A stretch of 64,000 nucleotides of DNA from Anaerococcus jeddahensis (GCF_001182725.1 NZ_CWHU01000005.1:310001-374000); one strand, 5' to 3'; counted from the stretch's first letter, positions 1 to 7,522 are shown. The notes: generated by a model from the sequence alone, not told the origin. Translations and numbers: made by a program.

Positions 1-438
1 TATAGGGAAGATAAGAATTTATTGAAAATGTTTTGGTTAAGATTTAATTCAGTTTTTAAACTTATGTCAATTCCTATGGGAGCTATGTTTATAATTTATA
101 TTTGTTTTGCAATAAAATTTTTGACAAAAACTGATTTAAATTTATCATTACCAATTTTTTATATAGTATTAAATGCAATATTTTTTACAGTTTTGCCCTT
201 GTTTCAGTATTATATAATTCAACCTTTTGATAAAGAAGGAAAACAGAAATCTGTAGTTTTAGTTTTAATGAATATGTTTTTGTATTATATATTTATATTT
301 GGACTTCCGGCTTTGGCAACAAAAATTGGAGAGATTAAATTTATGTTAATAATTTCAATTTTTATAATAGGATTTGTAGGACTTGCAAGTTTTTTAATAT
401 ATAAATTTGCACAAAAAACTTTTAAAATAAAACAATAA
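1..438 (+). CDS. Hypothetical integral membrane protein, 5' end probably cut by the window edge
   Basis: The reading frame is open back to base 1, so the gene probably starts upstream. In-window start candidates are TTG at 22 and ATG at 28, and neither has a convincing ribosome binding site. Counting from 22, four hydrophobic segments (about residues 14-32, 42-66, 77-98 and 103-128) predict a small polytopic membrane protein with a basic C-terminus (KFAQKTFKIKQ). I recognise no family motif. It converges on the YkvA-like gene, and the two share one bidirectional terminator. Function is unknown. Confidence 0.6.
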   Translation, partial: YREDKNLLKMFWLRFNSVFKLMSIPMGAMFIIYICFAIKFLTKTDLNLSLPIFYIVLNAIFFTVLPLFQYYIIQPFDKEGKQKSVVLVLMNMFLYYIFIFGLPALATKIGEIKFMLIISIFIIGFVGLASFLIYKFAQKTFKIKQ

Positions 439-439
439 A

Positions 440-462
440 AAAAGACCCCGAGTGGGTCTTTT
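440..462. terminator. Bidirectional rho-independent terminator
   Basis: The 9-bp stem AAAAGACCC / GGGTCTTTT (440-448 with 454-462) has a 5-base loop. It has A-rich and T-rich flanks on both sides and lies between two convergent genes, so it can end transcription from either direction. Confidence 0.85.
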
Positions 463-733
463 ATTTATTTTCTTCTACATATTCGATTTTTTCCTTTTCC
501 ATTACAGAATCAGGAATCATTTTGCTTGTTATATAAATTAAAAATGGAAGGACGATTGCATCATCCAAAATTCCCAAAAATGGGATCATATCATTTATCA
601 AATCAGCTGGCATTACTGCATATAAAATTGCTCCAAGTCCCAAAAGTTTTGCAAGTTTTGGAGTATTTTTATCTTTCATAGCCCTAAAATATACTGGTAT
701 AAAATTTATGATTTTAGAAAATTTATTTTTCAT
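461..733 (-). CDS. YkvA family protein (DUF1232)
   Basis: This 90-residue protein carries the DUF1232 signature at about residues 36-70: a hydrophobic helix, then YAVMPADLINDMIPFLGILDD (positions 38-58) with the family's typical P-x-D-L-I-x-D-x-I-P pattern, then a second hydrophobic helix. Family members are small membrane-associated proteins of unknown function. The N-terminus is basic and the C-terminus is charged. The stop codon lies inside the shared terminator stem at 440-462. It is transcribed alone on the minus strand. Confidence 0.8.
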   Translation of the reverse strand: MKNKFSKIINFIPVYFRAMKDKNTPKLAKLLGLGAILYAVMPADLINDMIPFLGILDDAIVLPFLIYITSKMIPDSVMEKEKIEYVEENK

Positions 734-913
734 TATCTATCCCTTACTTTCTTTTTTAAAATAATATTAAGTATTTTTATTTTCATTTTAATTATACTGT
801 AATAAATGCAATTGTAAATTAATTTTATTAAACTTCATTTTAAATTAATCCTACAAGATTAGTATATTATGATTTTTTTAATTTTCAAGTTATAATATTA
901 AAAAGGAGTTATT

Positions 914-1405
914 ATGACATTACAAGTAGTTGATATTGATATTTTAAAATTAAAAGTTGATGCAGTTGTAAATGCAGCAAATGTTGATTTGATAGAAGGT
1001 GGGGAAATTTGTGGACAAATTTTTGAAAAAGCTGGAAGAGAAAAGCTAAAAGAATCTTGCCAAAAATTATCCCCAATTAAACCAGGAGAGGCTGTAATTA
1101 CAGAGGGATTTGATCTTTATCAAAAACATATAATCCATGCGGTAGGCCCAATTTATAATAAAATATACAAGGAAGCTTGCGAAAAAATTTTATCAGATGC
1201 TTATAAAAATTCTTTAAATCTTGCCAAGGAAAATAAAATAAAATCTATAGCCTTTCCTTTAATTTCTGCAGGAATTTATGGTTATCCAGAAAAAGATGCT
1301 TTTTTTATAGCAAAAAGAACAATCGATGAATTTTTAAAAGATAATGAAATGGAAGTATATCTTTCTACCTTTGGAAAAGATATCTTGTCTTTAATTATGG
1401 GATGA
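914..1405 (+). CDS. Macro domain protein (ADP-ribose / O-acetyl-ADP-ribose binding or hydrolysis)
   Basis: This is a single macro domain of 163 residues. It has the family's VDAVVNAAN strand (residues 15-23), a glycine-rich loop (EGGEICGQIFEKAG), a GEAVITEGF segment, HIIHAVGP, and SAGIYGYP near the C-terminus. These are the ADP-ribose-binding elements of the MacroD/YmdB group. The usual GGGGVDGAI loop is altered to GGEICGQI, so the asparagine is kept but the loop aspartate is replaced by cysteine. The ribosome binding site AAAGGAG sits upstream of the ATG, and a TATAAT at 891-896 may be the -10. Hydrolytic activity is an inference from the family. Confidence 0.85.
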   Translation: MTLQVVDIDILKLKVDAVVNAANVDLIEGGEICGQIFEKAGREKLKESCQKLSPIKPGEAVITEGFDLYQKHIIHAVGPIYNKIYKEACEKILSDAYKNSLNLAKENKIKSIAFPLISAGIYGYPEKDAFFIAKRTIDEFLKDNEMEVYLSTFGKDILSLIMG

Positions 1406-1423
1406 GTAAAATATTATTAAAAT

Positions 1424-1452
1424 TTGAAAGAAATAATTTTTTCCGGTATAAA
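1424..1452 (+). promoter_or_regulatory. Sigma-A-type promoter of the LDCC peptide gene
   Basis: TTGAAA (1424-1429) and TATAAA (1447-1452) are separated by exactly 17 bp and lie about 45 bases upstream of the ATG at 1498. Confidence 0.65.
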
Positions 1453-1497
1453 TATTATTGTAGAAAATTTACAAGTTATTACCTAAGGAGGTAAAAT

Positions 1498-1626
1498 ATG
1501 AAAATTTTTGAAACAATAAAAAATAGATGGGAAAAATTCTTAAAAAATCTAGCAAAAGAAAATAAAAAATCTTTTGGAAATGAAAAATTAGATTGTTGTA
1601 CAATGAACAAAAGAGAATATAAATAA
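1498..1626 (+). CDS. LDCC-motif putative metal-binding peptide (42 aa)
   Basis: This small gene is preceded by a near-perfect AAGGAGGT ribosome binding site (1485-1492) and its own promoter. The 42-residue product begins MKIFETIKNRWEKFLKNLA and contains KKSFGNEKLDCCTMN. I recall small Firmicutes proteins with an LDCC motif that are annotated as putative metal-binding proteins. The paired cysteines (C34, C35) are the likely ligands. The rest is a basic amphipathic helix. Its terminator has been split by the IS3 element (see 1629-1637 and 3129-3137). Confidence 0.75.
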   Translation: MKIFETIKNRWEKFLKNLAKENKKSFGNEKLDCCTMNKREYK

Positions 1627-1681
1627 AGAAAATGACCTTGGCTGACCTGAACCCGTAAACGCGGAATAATTTAATAATATT

Positions 1682-2491
1682 TTAAGCGGAATGTAATCTG
1701 TACATGACAGGGGACATTCCGTTTAATTTTGTTTTAATTCTATCCTCATTGTACCATTTAATATATTTTTCTATCTCAATAACTAATTCATTATAGTTTT
1801 TAAATTCCGCCCCATAATACATTTCTTGTTTCAAGATTCCAAAGAAGTTTTCCATAGGAGAATTGTCTAAGCAATTTCCTTTTCTTGACATACTTTGCCT
1901 AATATTCATTTTTTCTAGTTTTTTAGTCCATGAACTGTGTTGATAATGGAATCCTTGGTCTGAGTGTATAGTTAAATCTTTAATGTCTTTATTTTCTTCT
2001 AGTGCTTTTTCTAGCATAGTATTAGTTAAGTTTATTGTTGGGTGATTACTTAGTGTATAGCTGATTATTTCACTGTTGTATATGTCTAATATTGGTGATA
2101 GATAAAGTTTTTCTTCCTTACCCTTTATTCTGAATTCTGTTACATCTGTTAGCCATATTTGATTTGGTTTACTTGCCTTAAATTGTCTATTTACTATATT
2201 GTCTGCTACTTTACCTATTTGTCCCTTGTATGACGAGTATTTTCTTGATCTAGTTTTAAATTTAGAGCAAAGCAAGGATTCTTCTCTCATTATTCTTAAA
2301 ACTCTTTTATGGTTAATTTTAAATCCTTTATTTTTTAATACTAGAGTAACTCTTCTATATCCGTATCTACCTTTTGAAGATTCTACTATAGTTTTTATTT
2401 CCTCTTTAATTTGTTTGTCTTTATCTATTGGTTGTTCTAATTTTATTTTCCACTCATAGTATGATGATTTTGGTAACTTAGCTATATCCAA
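1682..2491 (-). CDS. IS3-family transposase orfB (integrase catalytic domain)
   Basis: This is the DDE/RNase-H-fold half of the IS3 transposase. The HTH_21-like segment (residues about 25-80, SSKGRYGYRRVTLVL) is followed by the rve catalytic core with WLTDVTEF (first Asp), HSDQG (second Asp) and DNSPMENFFGILK (catalytic Glu). The frame is open upstream of the ATG at 2491 and overlaps the end of orfA in the -1 frame, continuing as EKTKIILNLQKEYPESKISEW. The functional product is therefore probably an OrfAB fusion made by programmed -1 frameshifting at the A-rich GGAAAAGAC stretch. Confidence 0.93.
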   Translation of the reverse strand: MDIAKLPKSSYYEWKIKLEQPIDKDKQIKEEIKTIVESSKGRYGYRRVTLVLKNKGFKINHKRVLRIMREESLLCSKFKTRSRKYSSYKGQIGKVADNIVNRQFKASKPNQIWLTDVTEFRIKGKEEKLYLSPILDIYNSEIISYTLSNHPTINLTNTMLEKALEENKDIKDLTIHSDQGFHYQHSSWTKKLEKMNIRQSMSRKGNCLDNSPMENFFGILKQEMYYGAEFKNYNELVIEIEKYIKWYNEDRIKTKLNGMSPVMYRLHSA

Positions 2492-2538
2492 CCATTCGCT
2501 TATTTTACTTTCAGGATATTCTTTTTGTAAGTTGAGGA

Positions 2539-3078
2539 TTATCTTTGTCTTTTCCTTGCTTCGGCTTCCTCTTCTAGTAGCAAGGCTTGTAGCTTTTTTT
2601 CGTAGACTATTTTCATCTTAAGAAGCCTATTTTCTTCTCTTAATCTTATTAATTCTTCTCTTTCACTTTCGTTTATTGGAGTATTTAGTTTAGACTTTTT
2701 GTTTGCTTTGCTCATATCTTTTCTAGGCCTTCCTCTGTTATCTTCTAGCCCAGATAGACCACGTTCTTGATAATCTTTTTCCCATCTGTATACCATGGAA
2801 CCATTAACAAGATTAAAGTGCTCTGCAGTCTCTCTAAGCGAAGTATTATTGATTTGCCTATATTGTATTACAGATAGTTTAAATTCACTAGTGTATTTTT
2901 CGTTTTTTAACTTTTTAGATAAGTTCTCAAAGCCACCTGACTGATATTTGCGTATCCAATTTTCTAGAGTGCTTTCAGGTATATTGTATCTATGTGCTAA
3001 TGCAGGTTGTCCACCTGATTTACCTGATAAATATTCTTTTACTAATTTTATCTTGAATTCTTTTGTGTATTTTGGCAT
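2539..3078 (-). CDS. IS3-family transposase orfA (helix-turn-helix protein)
   Basis: This 179-residue protein has two tandem IS150-type helix-turn-helix domains: KEFKIKLVKEYLSG...ALAHRYNIPESTLENWIRKYQ and YTSEFKLSVIQYRQ...TAEHFNLVNGSMVYRWEKDYQ. A charged coiled-coil tail follows (REENRLLKMKIVYEKKLQAL). In this family orfA provides terminal-repeat recognition. It is the first gene of the element, 20 bp inside the right inverted repeat. Its end overlaps the -1-frame upstream extension of orfB. Confidence 0.92.
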   Translation of the reverse strand: MPKYTKEFKIKLVKEYLSGKSGGQPALAHRYNIPESTLENWIRKYQSGGFENLSKKLKNEKYTSEFKLSVIQYRQINNTSLRETAEHFNLVNGSMVYRWEKDYQERGLSGLEDNRGRPRKDMSKANKKSKLNTPINESEREELIRLREENRLLKMKIVYEKKLQALLLEEEAEARKRQR

Positions 3079-3146
3079 ACAAAAACCCCTCCATCCGTAT
3101 TCCGGATTTTGGGGTTCAGGTCATGGCGGGTCATTTTTTTATGCTT

Positions 3147-3736
3147 TTAATCTACAAGTTTTTTTGTGATCTCTACTACTCTTTTTGCTTGTGCTTTTAC
3201 TGCATTTTCGATTTCGTTTGAAAATCCATCGTTTCTTGCAGTGCCACTTGCACCATAAGGGTTTCCGCCTTGTGCATAAACTGAATCATCAGTGTATCCT
3301 ACTGGAACAATTATTCCTCCCCAGTGAGCTGCACTTGTATAAATTGCTGTTATTGTTCCTTCTTGACCACCATTATTATTTTGAGCAGAAGTCATTGCTG
3401 AAATTACTTTATTTGTTAATAAACCTTTGGCCCAAACTCCTCCTTGGGCATTTAAAAATGCTTTTAATTGGAAGGAAATATTTCCAAATCTTGTTGGTGA
3501 TGAAAAAATTATTGCATCAGCCCAAATTAAATCATCTGATGTAGCTTCTTTTATTTCCTTAGAATCTTCTAAATATTTTTTCCATCCTGGATTTTCTTCA
3601 GCCCCTTTTTCATCTAGGTATTCTTTAACTTTTAAAAGCCTAACTTCAGCTCCGTTTTTTCAGCTTCTTCTTTTACCCATTTTGCCATTTGAAAATTGTG
3701 GCCTGTTTGTGAATAATATATAATTGCAAGTTTCAT
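3147..3736 (-). pseudogene. WrbA-type NAD(P)H:quinone oxidoreductase / flavodoxin-fold protein, frameshifted
   Basis: From ATG 3736, with ribosome binding site AAAGGAG, the N-terminus reads MKLAIIYYSQTGHNFQMAKW, a flavodoxin-like FMN-binding start. After about 25 residues the frame stops. The next frame then encodes the rest without interruption: KVKEYLDEKGAEENPGW, ADAIIFSSPTRFGN, AQGGVWAKGLL and the WrbA-typical TSAAHWGGIIVPVGY and GGNPYGAS. Adding one base to the six-T run at 3655-3660 (plus strand) restores one frame of about 197 residues, the normal WrbA length. This is a single-base deletion in a homopolymer, either a real inactivation, a phase-variable tract or a sequencing error. The IS3 element lies 24 bp past its stop codon. 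Confidence 0.88.
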
Positions 3737-3888
3737 TTTTTACTCCTTTTAAATTTTATTTTCATTACGTCATTATAACTATAACCATAAATAAAAAAAT
3801 AAACAATTATTTTTAATTTTATTTAATTTGATGAATTGTTTTTTATTTTCTGGGTAAATTTATAAAGAGAAAAATAAAGGAAGTAAAA

Positions 3889-4815
3889 ATGGAATTAACA
3901 GAAAAATTTGAAAAAGATAAGTGTAAAAATCCAAAAGAATATTCGATTATTCACAAAGAAGTTCCCATAAAAATGTCAGCAGATATGTGGGAGGCAATAG
4001 CCTACTTGTTGTGGTATGTGCCGGGTATTTCCTCAATTCAATCAAAATCAAATGAATTGATTTCAAATATGGAATATGATTATTATACCTTTGTTGAAAT
4101 TATGACTTATATGGATTTAAGAGATGAGGATTGTCTTTTTACAGAAGAAGTTGATGAAAAATTGGCGAGTGAATATAAAAAAAGAATTTGTACTAATTCT
4201 CAAAAATTAATTTTAACCCAATCTGATGGGGAAACAAAAACTGAATCTCTTTTAAGACATATTAGAAATGCTATAGCTCATGGATGTTTTAATATTGTTG
4301 ATGATTTGATGGTTGGTTTTGATGAAAAAATTATTGGAAAAGATCAAACTAAAACAACTGCAATTTTTAAAATAAAACCAAAAAATCTTTTAAAAGCTTT
4401 AAGAATGCTAAATGAAGATTTGACCAATCAAAAATTAATTTCAAAAGCCTTAAGAAATACTAAATATTGGGTTGAGCCCTACCAAGAAGGTTTTGAAAGA
4501 AGCAATAAATTTGACCTATATGCAAAGAAAAATGATAGGCGCTATGCAATTGAAATTAGAGATTATAGATCACAAAGGGATATTGATAAAGGCTTTGCAA
4601 GAAAGCTTGCTCATAATTTTAAAAATTTGCAAGATGAAAGGGTAAGACCTGTTCTTGTAATTAACACTTCATTTTTGAAAGAAGAGTCAAAAAATGAACT
4701 TATAGCAGCTGATGTTTTGATTTTGGATGTGAAAAATATTAAAAAAATGTTAAAGGGCAGGGATATGATTAGGGAAATTGAGAATGCTCAAAGTCTATAC
4801 AAATACAAAAAATAA
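3889..4815 (+). CDS. Uncharacterised protein with a HEPN-like RNAIAH motif and a C-terminal nuclease-like domain
   Basis: I do not recognise this 308-residue protein. In the N-terminal helical half, RHIRNAIAHG contains R126-x4-H131, the spacing of the HEPN ribonuclease motif. The C-terminal part (about 195-295) resembles a restriction-endonuclease fold, with D209 in KFDLYAK, E222-x-R224 in YAIEIRDY, a strand VRPVLVINT, and ADVLILDVKNI. This would be a PD-(D/E)XK arrangement with the lysine replaced by arginine. There is no membrane segment. It has its own ribosome binding site (AAGGAAG) and stands alone between intergenic gaps next to an insertion sequence. A stand-alone defence or RNA/DNA-processing role is possible but is only inference. 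Confidence 0.55.
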   Translation: MELTEKFEKDKCKNPKEYSIIHKEVPIKMSADMWEAIAYLLWYVPGISSIQSKSNELISNMEYDYYTFVEIMTYMDLRDEDCLFTEEVDEKLASEYKKRICTNSQKLILTQSDGETKTESLLRHIRNAIAHGCFNIVDDLMVGFDEKIIGKDQTKTTAIFKIKPKNLLKALRMLNEDLTNQKLISKALRNTKYWVEPYQEGFERSNKFDLYAKKNDRRYAIEIRDYRSQRDIDKGFARKLAHNFKNLQDERVRPVLVINTSFLKEESKNELIAADVLILDVKNIKKMLKGRDMIREIENAQSLYKYKK

Positions 4816-4923
4816 TATTTTAAATAAATTAAAACCAAAAGATTAATTTTAGAAAAAAATCTTTTTAAAAATTAAATTTGTTTATTTAAATTTTTTAAAA
4901 AATAAAATTTTCAAAAAATGAAA

Positions 4924-4951
4924 TTGATAATTAAAACATTTCCAGTATAAT
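4924..4951 (+). promoter_or_regulatory. Sigma-A-type promoter for the membrane protein at 5005
   Basis: TTGATA (4924-4929) and TATAAT (4946-4951) are 16 bp apart, 53 bases upstream of the ATG. The surrounding 189-bp gap is otherwise A/T-only filler. Confidence 0.6.
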
Positions 4952-5004
4952 GGGAAAGTATTGATTTATAATTTTATATTATAAAAAACAAAAAAGGAGG
5001 AATT

Positions 5005-6075
5005 ATGACTGAAAATTTAAAAGAAAATAGAAAAGCCAGATCATCTGAGCTTAGAGAGAAAAGAAAGACTAGGTACAAGGATGATTATTCTAAAGATAAT
5101 AGTATTTCTTGGGGAGCAATAATTGCGGGAGCAATTTCATTTGCATCTGTATTTACTGTATTAAGTTTACTTGTGGGAGCTTTGGGTCTTGGAATTTTTT
5201 CACCAAATAATCAAAATCCTTTCCAATCCATGGGAATAGGAATGGGAATTGCTACAATAATTATTTTAATAATTGCATTTGCAATTTCTGGATTTATTTC
5301 TGGAGCATTCTCAAAAGGCCAATCTTTACTTCATGGATTTATGAGCTGGGCTTTATCAATAATGTTATTATTTGCTTTGGTAATTAATATGATTTCATCT
5401 GCACTTGGTCTTGCAGGATCTGCTGCAAAAACTGTGGCAAGTACTACAGGAGATATAGCAGGAAGTGTTGCAAGCACTGCTGCTGATGGGGCAGGAAATC
5501 TTCTATCAAGTGTTGGAGATTCCATTTCAGGAGTTGATACAAAAGACTTAGAAAAAAATATTGAAGGTGCTTTAAAAGAAACTGATGTTAAAGAACTTCA
5601 ACCAGGATATTTAAAATCTCAACTTGATGAATCAAAAGATGAAATTGCAAAAGCTGGAAAAGAACTTTTAACAAATCCAGAAAATTCTGATAAGATTCTT
5701 GATGATTTATCAAATTCTCTAGAAAAGAAAGCAAAGAAAATCACTGATTCAGTTGATAAAGAAACAATCCAAGATGAAGTTTACAAAAACTCTAGCCTTT
5801 CTGCAAAAGAAAGTGAAGAAGCTGTAAATAATATCTATGATGGAATGGACAAGGCTTCAAAAGAAGCAAGCAAGCAAATTGAAAGTGCAAAAAATGGCCT
5901 TCAAGATGCTAAAAAAGATTTAGAGAAAAATGTTCAAAAGGCAAAAGATGGAGCAGAATCTGCATCAAATAAAGCTTCTGTAGGAGCTGTTTTAGTATTT
6001 CTATTTTTAATTGTTGGACTTGGAATTGAAGTTTATACAGCAAAAATGGGTGAAAATTACGTAAATAATATTTAA
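5005..6075 (+). CDS. Membrane protein with long amphipathic linker, function unknown
   Basis: This 356-residue protein has a basic N-terminus and a block of three hydrophobic segments (about residues 36-62, 74-100 and 108-132). A long alanine-, serine-, aspartate- and lysine-rich region of amphipathic helix character follows (about 133-325, recurring A-x-x-T-A-x-D-x-A-G and KDLEKNVQKAKDGAESAS patterns). A final membrane segment lies at about 328-345. The linker resembles LEA or apolipoprotein-like helices. I know no defined family. The start has a strong AAAGGAGG site and its own promoter, and a terminator follows directly, so it is a single-gene unit. An envelope-stress role is a guess. Confidence 0.65.
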   Translation: MTENLKENRKARSSELREKRKTRYKDDYSKDNSISWGAIIAGAISFASVFTVLSLLVGALGLGIFSPNNQNPFQSMGIGMGIATIIILIIAFAISGFISGAFSKGQSLLHGFMSWALSIMLLFALVINMISSALGLAGSAAKTVASTTGDIAGSVASTAADGAGNLLSSVGDSISGVDTKDLEKNIEGALKETDVKELQPGYLKSQLDESKDEIAKAGKELLTNPENSDKILDDLSNSLEKKAKKITDSVDKETIQDEVYKNSSLSAKESEEAVNNIYDGMDKASKEASKQIESAKNGLQDAKKDLEKNVQKAKDGAESASNKASVGAVLVFLFLIVGLGIEVYTAKMGENYVNNI

Positions 6076-6082
6076 GCCAAAG

Positions 6083-6119
6083 AAAAAAAACTAGGGGAAA
6101 TTTCCTCTAGGTTTTTTTT
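6083..6119. terminator. Rho-independent terminator
   Basis: An A-tract, a CTAGGGG / CCTCTAGG stem with one bulged G, and a T-tract of eight lie between two convergent genes. It can serve both strands. Confidence 0.75.
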
Positions 6120-6127
6120 GAAAATTT

Positions 6128-7522
6128 TTATTTAATTAATGATAAAACTTTTTTGTAAGGATCTTTTGCATTTATAATTTGATCATATTTTAAATATTTA
6201 TCATCTTCATTCAAGGATTTTGAAGAATTTATTGAAAGCAAAAGTCCAGAATGGTCAAGTTTAACAATATCAGCTCTTAAATAATAAATTATATCATTTT
6301 TTGTATTATCGCCTTCAAAACCATTTTTTATGATAGTTGCATCGGATGTATTTTTCAAAATATTTGCAAATCTTATAGGATCATTTTTTGTATTATCATT
6401 TGTGAGAATATATATTTTTTTATTTGGCATATTTTGATCTTTTTTTATTTCAGTTTTTATTTGATCGTAATACATATAATTTTCTTTATTAATTTCTTTT
6501 GTTTCTTCAGGAAATTTTATAGCTTGATTTTCTATAAATGAAGAAGTGGTAGGGACCTTGTCCTTGTTATTTTTCATATAGGAAAGACTTTGTTTTAAGA
6601 GATTTCCCCTATAAAAAACAACTTTTTCAAAATTATAGTCCTTATGAATTAATAAAGGAAGAATTTCATTTGCATACTTATCATCAATAGATTCATTTTG
6701 ACTTAAATTTATAAAAATATATGAAATATTTTGATTGTTTTTTAAGACTTGCCTGATTTTTTCCTTATCTTCTTTTAGATTATTAGAATTAAAAACTGGC
6801 ATATTTAATTCCAAAATTTTATTATTTTCTTTAAGATCAAGGCCTAATAGATTATCTTTTCTTTCCAACAATCTTTTATACCTATTTACAACTTGAGCAT
6901 CTCCCAAAATCTTTCCCCTTGGAGAATTTTTGTTTTCCTTATAATAAGGGAAGATTTTGTTATAAGTTTTTACATCGAGAAGATTTGTCCTGTTATCATC
7001 CAAGATGGAAATATAGGCTGAAACTATATCAAAAAATTCTTGATCTGACTTAGATTTTTTAACCTTTTTTTTGAAAGTTTCAGTTTGATCAATAAGTTCT
7101 TTATAATTTTTTTCATTTTCTTTATCAATGGCATAATTTCTTTCAAGATAGTAAGAAAGTTTATTAAAATCAGAAATTTTTTCTGCACTTGTAAGTGACC
7201 TATCGTTGGTATTTCCAACAAAAATTTCCTCAGTAATAGAATCCATTACTTCTTGTCTAAATTTTGGATAAGTGTAATTATTATAGCCATTAATTTTTCC
7301 TAAAAGAGCCTTTGTAGATAAGAAAATTATAAAAATAAGTGCTAATACAAGGCCTGCTCTTCTTCTCATGTATTTTCTTTTTAGGGCCTTAATCCTTTTT
7401 TTTGATCTTTTTCTAATAGTTGGACTTTGGGACCTTATTTTTATATCTTTTTTTCTAACTTTTTCTCTTTTATTTCTTGATGCGGATTGATTTTTTTTAT
7501 TTTTGTCTCTTTTACTTTTCAT
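6128..7522 (-). CDS. Membrane-anchored S41 (C-terminal processing) peptidase-like protein with degenerate active site
   Basis: The 464-residue protein starts with a very basic cytoplasmic tail (residues 1-55) and one membrane helix (about 57-72), so the rest is outside the cell. The extracellular part follows the S41 peptidase plan: an N-terminal helical segment (117-178) ending in ILDDNRTN where active members have a D-G-H motif, a SYIFINLSQN strand (267-276), a KKIYILTND strand (368-376) and a terminal SGLLLS...AKDPYKKVL block. The catalytic S-x-x-E region is replaced by KNDPIRFAN (379-387), so proteolysis is unlikely. It lies 98 bp downstream of a sensor kinase on the same strand and may share its transcript. 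The family call is by pattern only. Confidence 0.6.
   Translation of the reverse strand: MKSKRDKNKKNQSASRNKREKVRKKDIKIRSQSPTIRKRSKKRIKALKRKYMRRRAGLVLALIFIIFLSTKALLGKINGYNNYTYPKFRQEVMDSITEEIFVGNTNDRSLTSAEKISDFNKLSYYLERNYAIDKENEKNYKELIDQTETFKKKVKKSKSDQEFFDIVSAYISILDDNRTNLLDVKTYNKIFPYYKENKNSPRGKILGDAQVVNRYKRLLERKDNLLGLDLKENNKILELNMPVFNSNNLKEDKEKIRQVLKNNQNISYIFINLSQNESIDDKYANEILPLLIHKDYNFEKVVFYRGNLLKQSLSYMKNNKDKVPTTSSFIENQAIKFPEETKEINKENYMYYDQIKTEIKKDQNMPNKKIYILTNDNTKNDPIRFANILKNTSDATIIKNGFEGDNTKNDIIYYLRADIVKLDHSGLLLSINSSKSLNEDDKYLKYDQIINAKDPYKKVLSLIK

Larger units (their letters stand above)
1643..3123 (-). mobile_element. IS3-family (IS150-type) insertion sequence, 1481 bp, apparently complete
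   Basis: Terminal inverted repeats of 25 bp (1643-1667 and 3099-3123) match at 21 positions. They begin TGACCTGAACCC and end with TG...CA dinucleotides, as in the IS3 family. The element is flanked by a 4-bp direct repeat TGGC (1639-1642 and 3124-3127), the expected target duplication. It carries two consecutive minus-strand genes, orfA and orfB, with orfB in the -1 frame relative to orfA. No inactivating stop is visible. Intact repeats, duplication and genes suggest a recent insertion. Confidence 0.92.
1629..3137 (+). terminator. Rho-independent terminator split by the IS3-family element
   Basis: The left stem arm AAAATGACC (1629-1637) lies three bases after the LDCC peptide stop. The right arm GGTCATTTT (3129-3137), followed by more T residues, lies just beyond the insertion sequence. 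With the IS and one TGGC copy removed, the arms form a 9-bp hairpin with a 6-base loop (TTGGCG) and a T-tract. The IS therefore sits in the loop of a former terminator. Confidence 0.8.

Noticed and set aside
914..1405. Macro-domain gene as part of a toxin-antitoxin or sirtuin operon
   Set aside because: No ADP-ribosyltransferase, sirtuin or lipoylation gene is adjacent. It stands alone.
2199..2459. Open frame on the plus strand inside the transposase region
   Set aside because: It is antisense to the conserved orfB catalytic domain and has no family signature or ribosome binding site.
3185..3723. Two plus-strand open frames opposite the WrbA-type gene
   Set aside because: The minus strand encodes clear WrbA sequence in both halves, so these are shadow frames.
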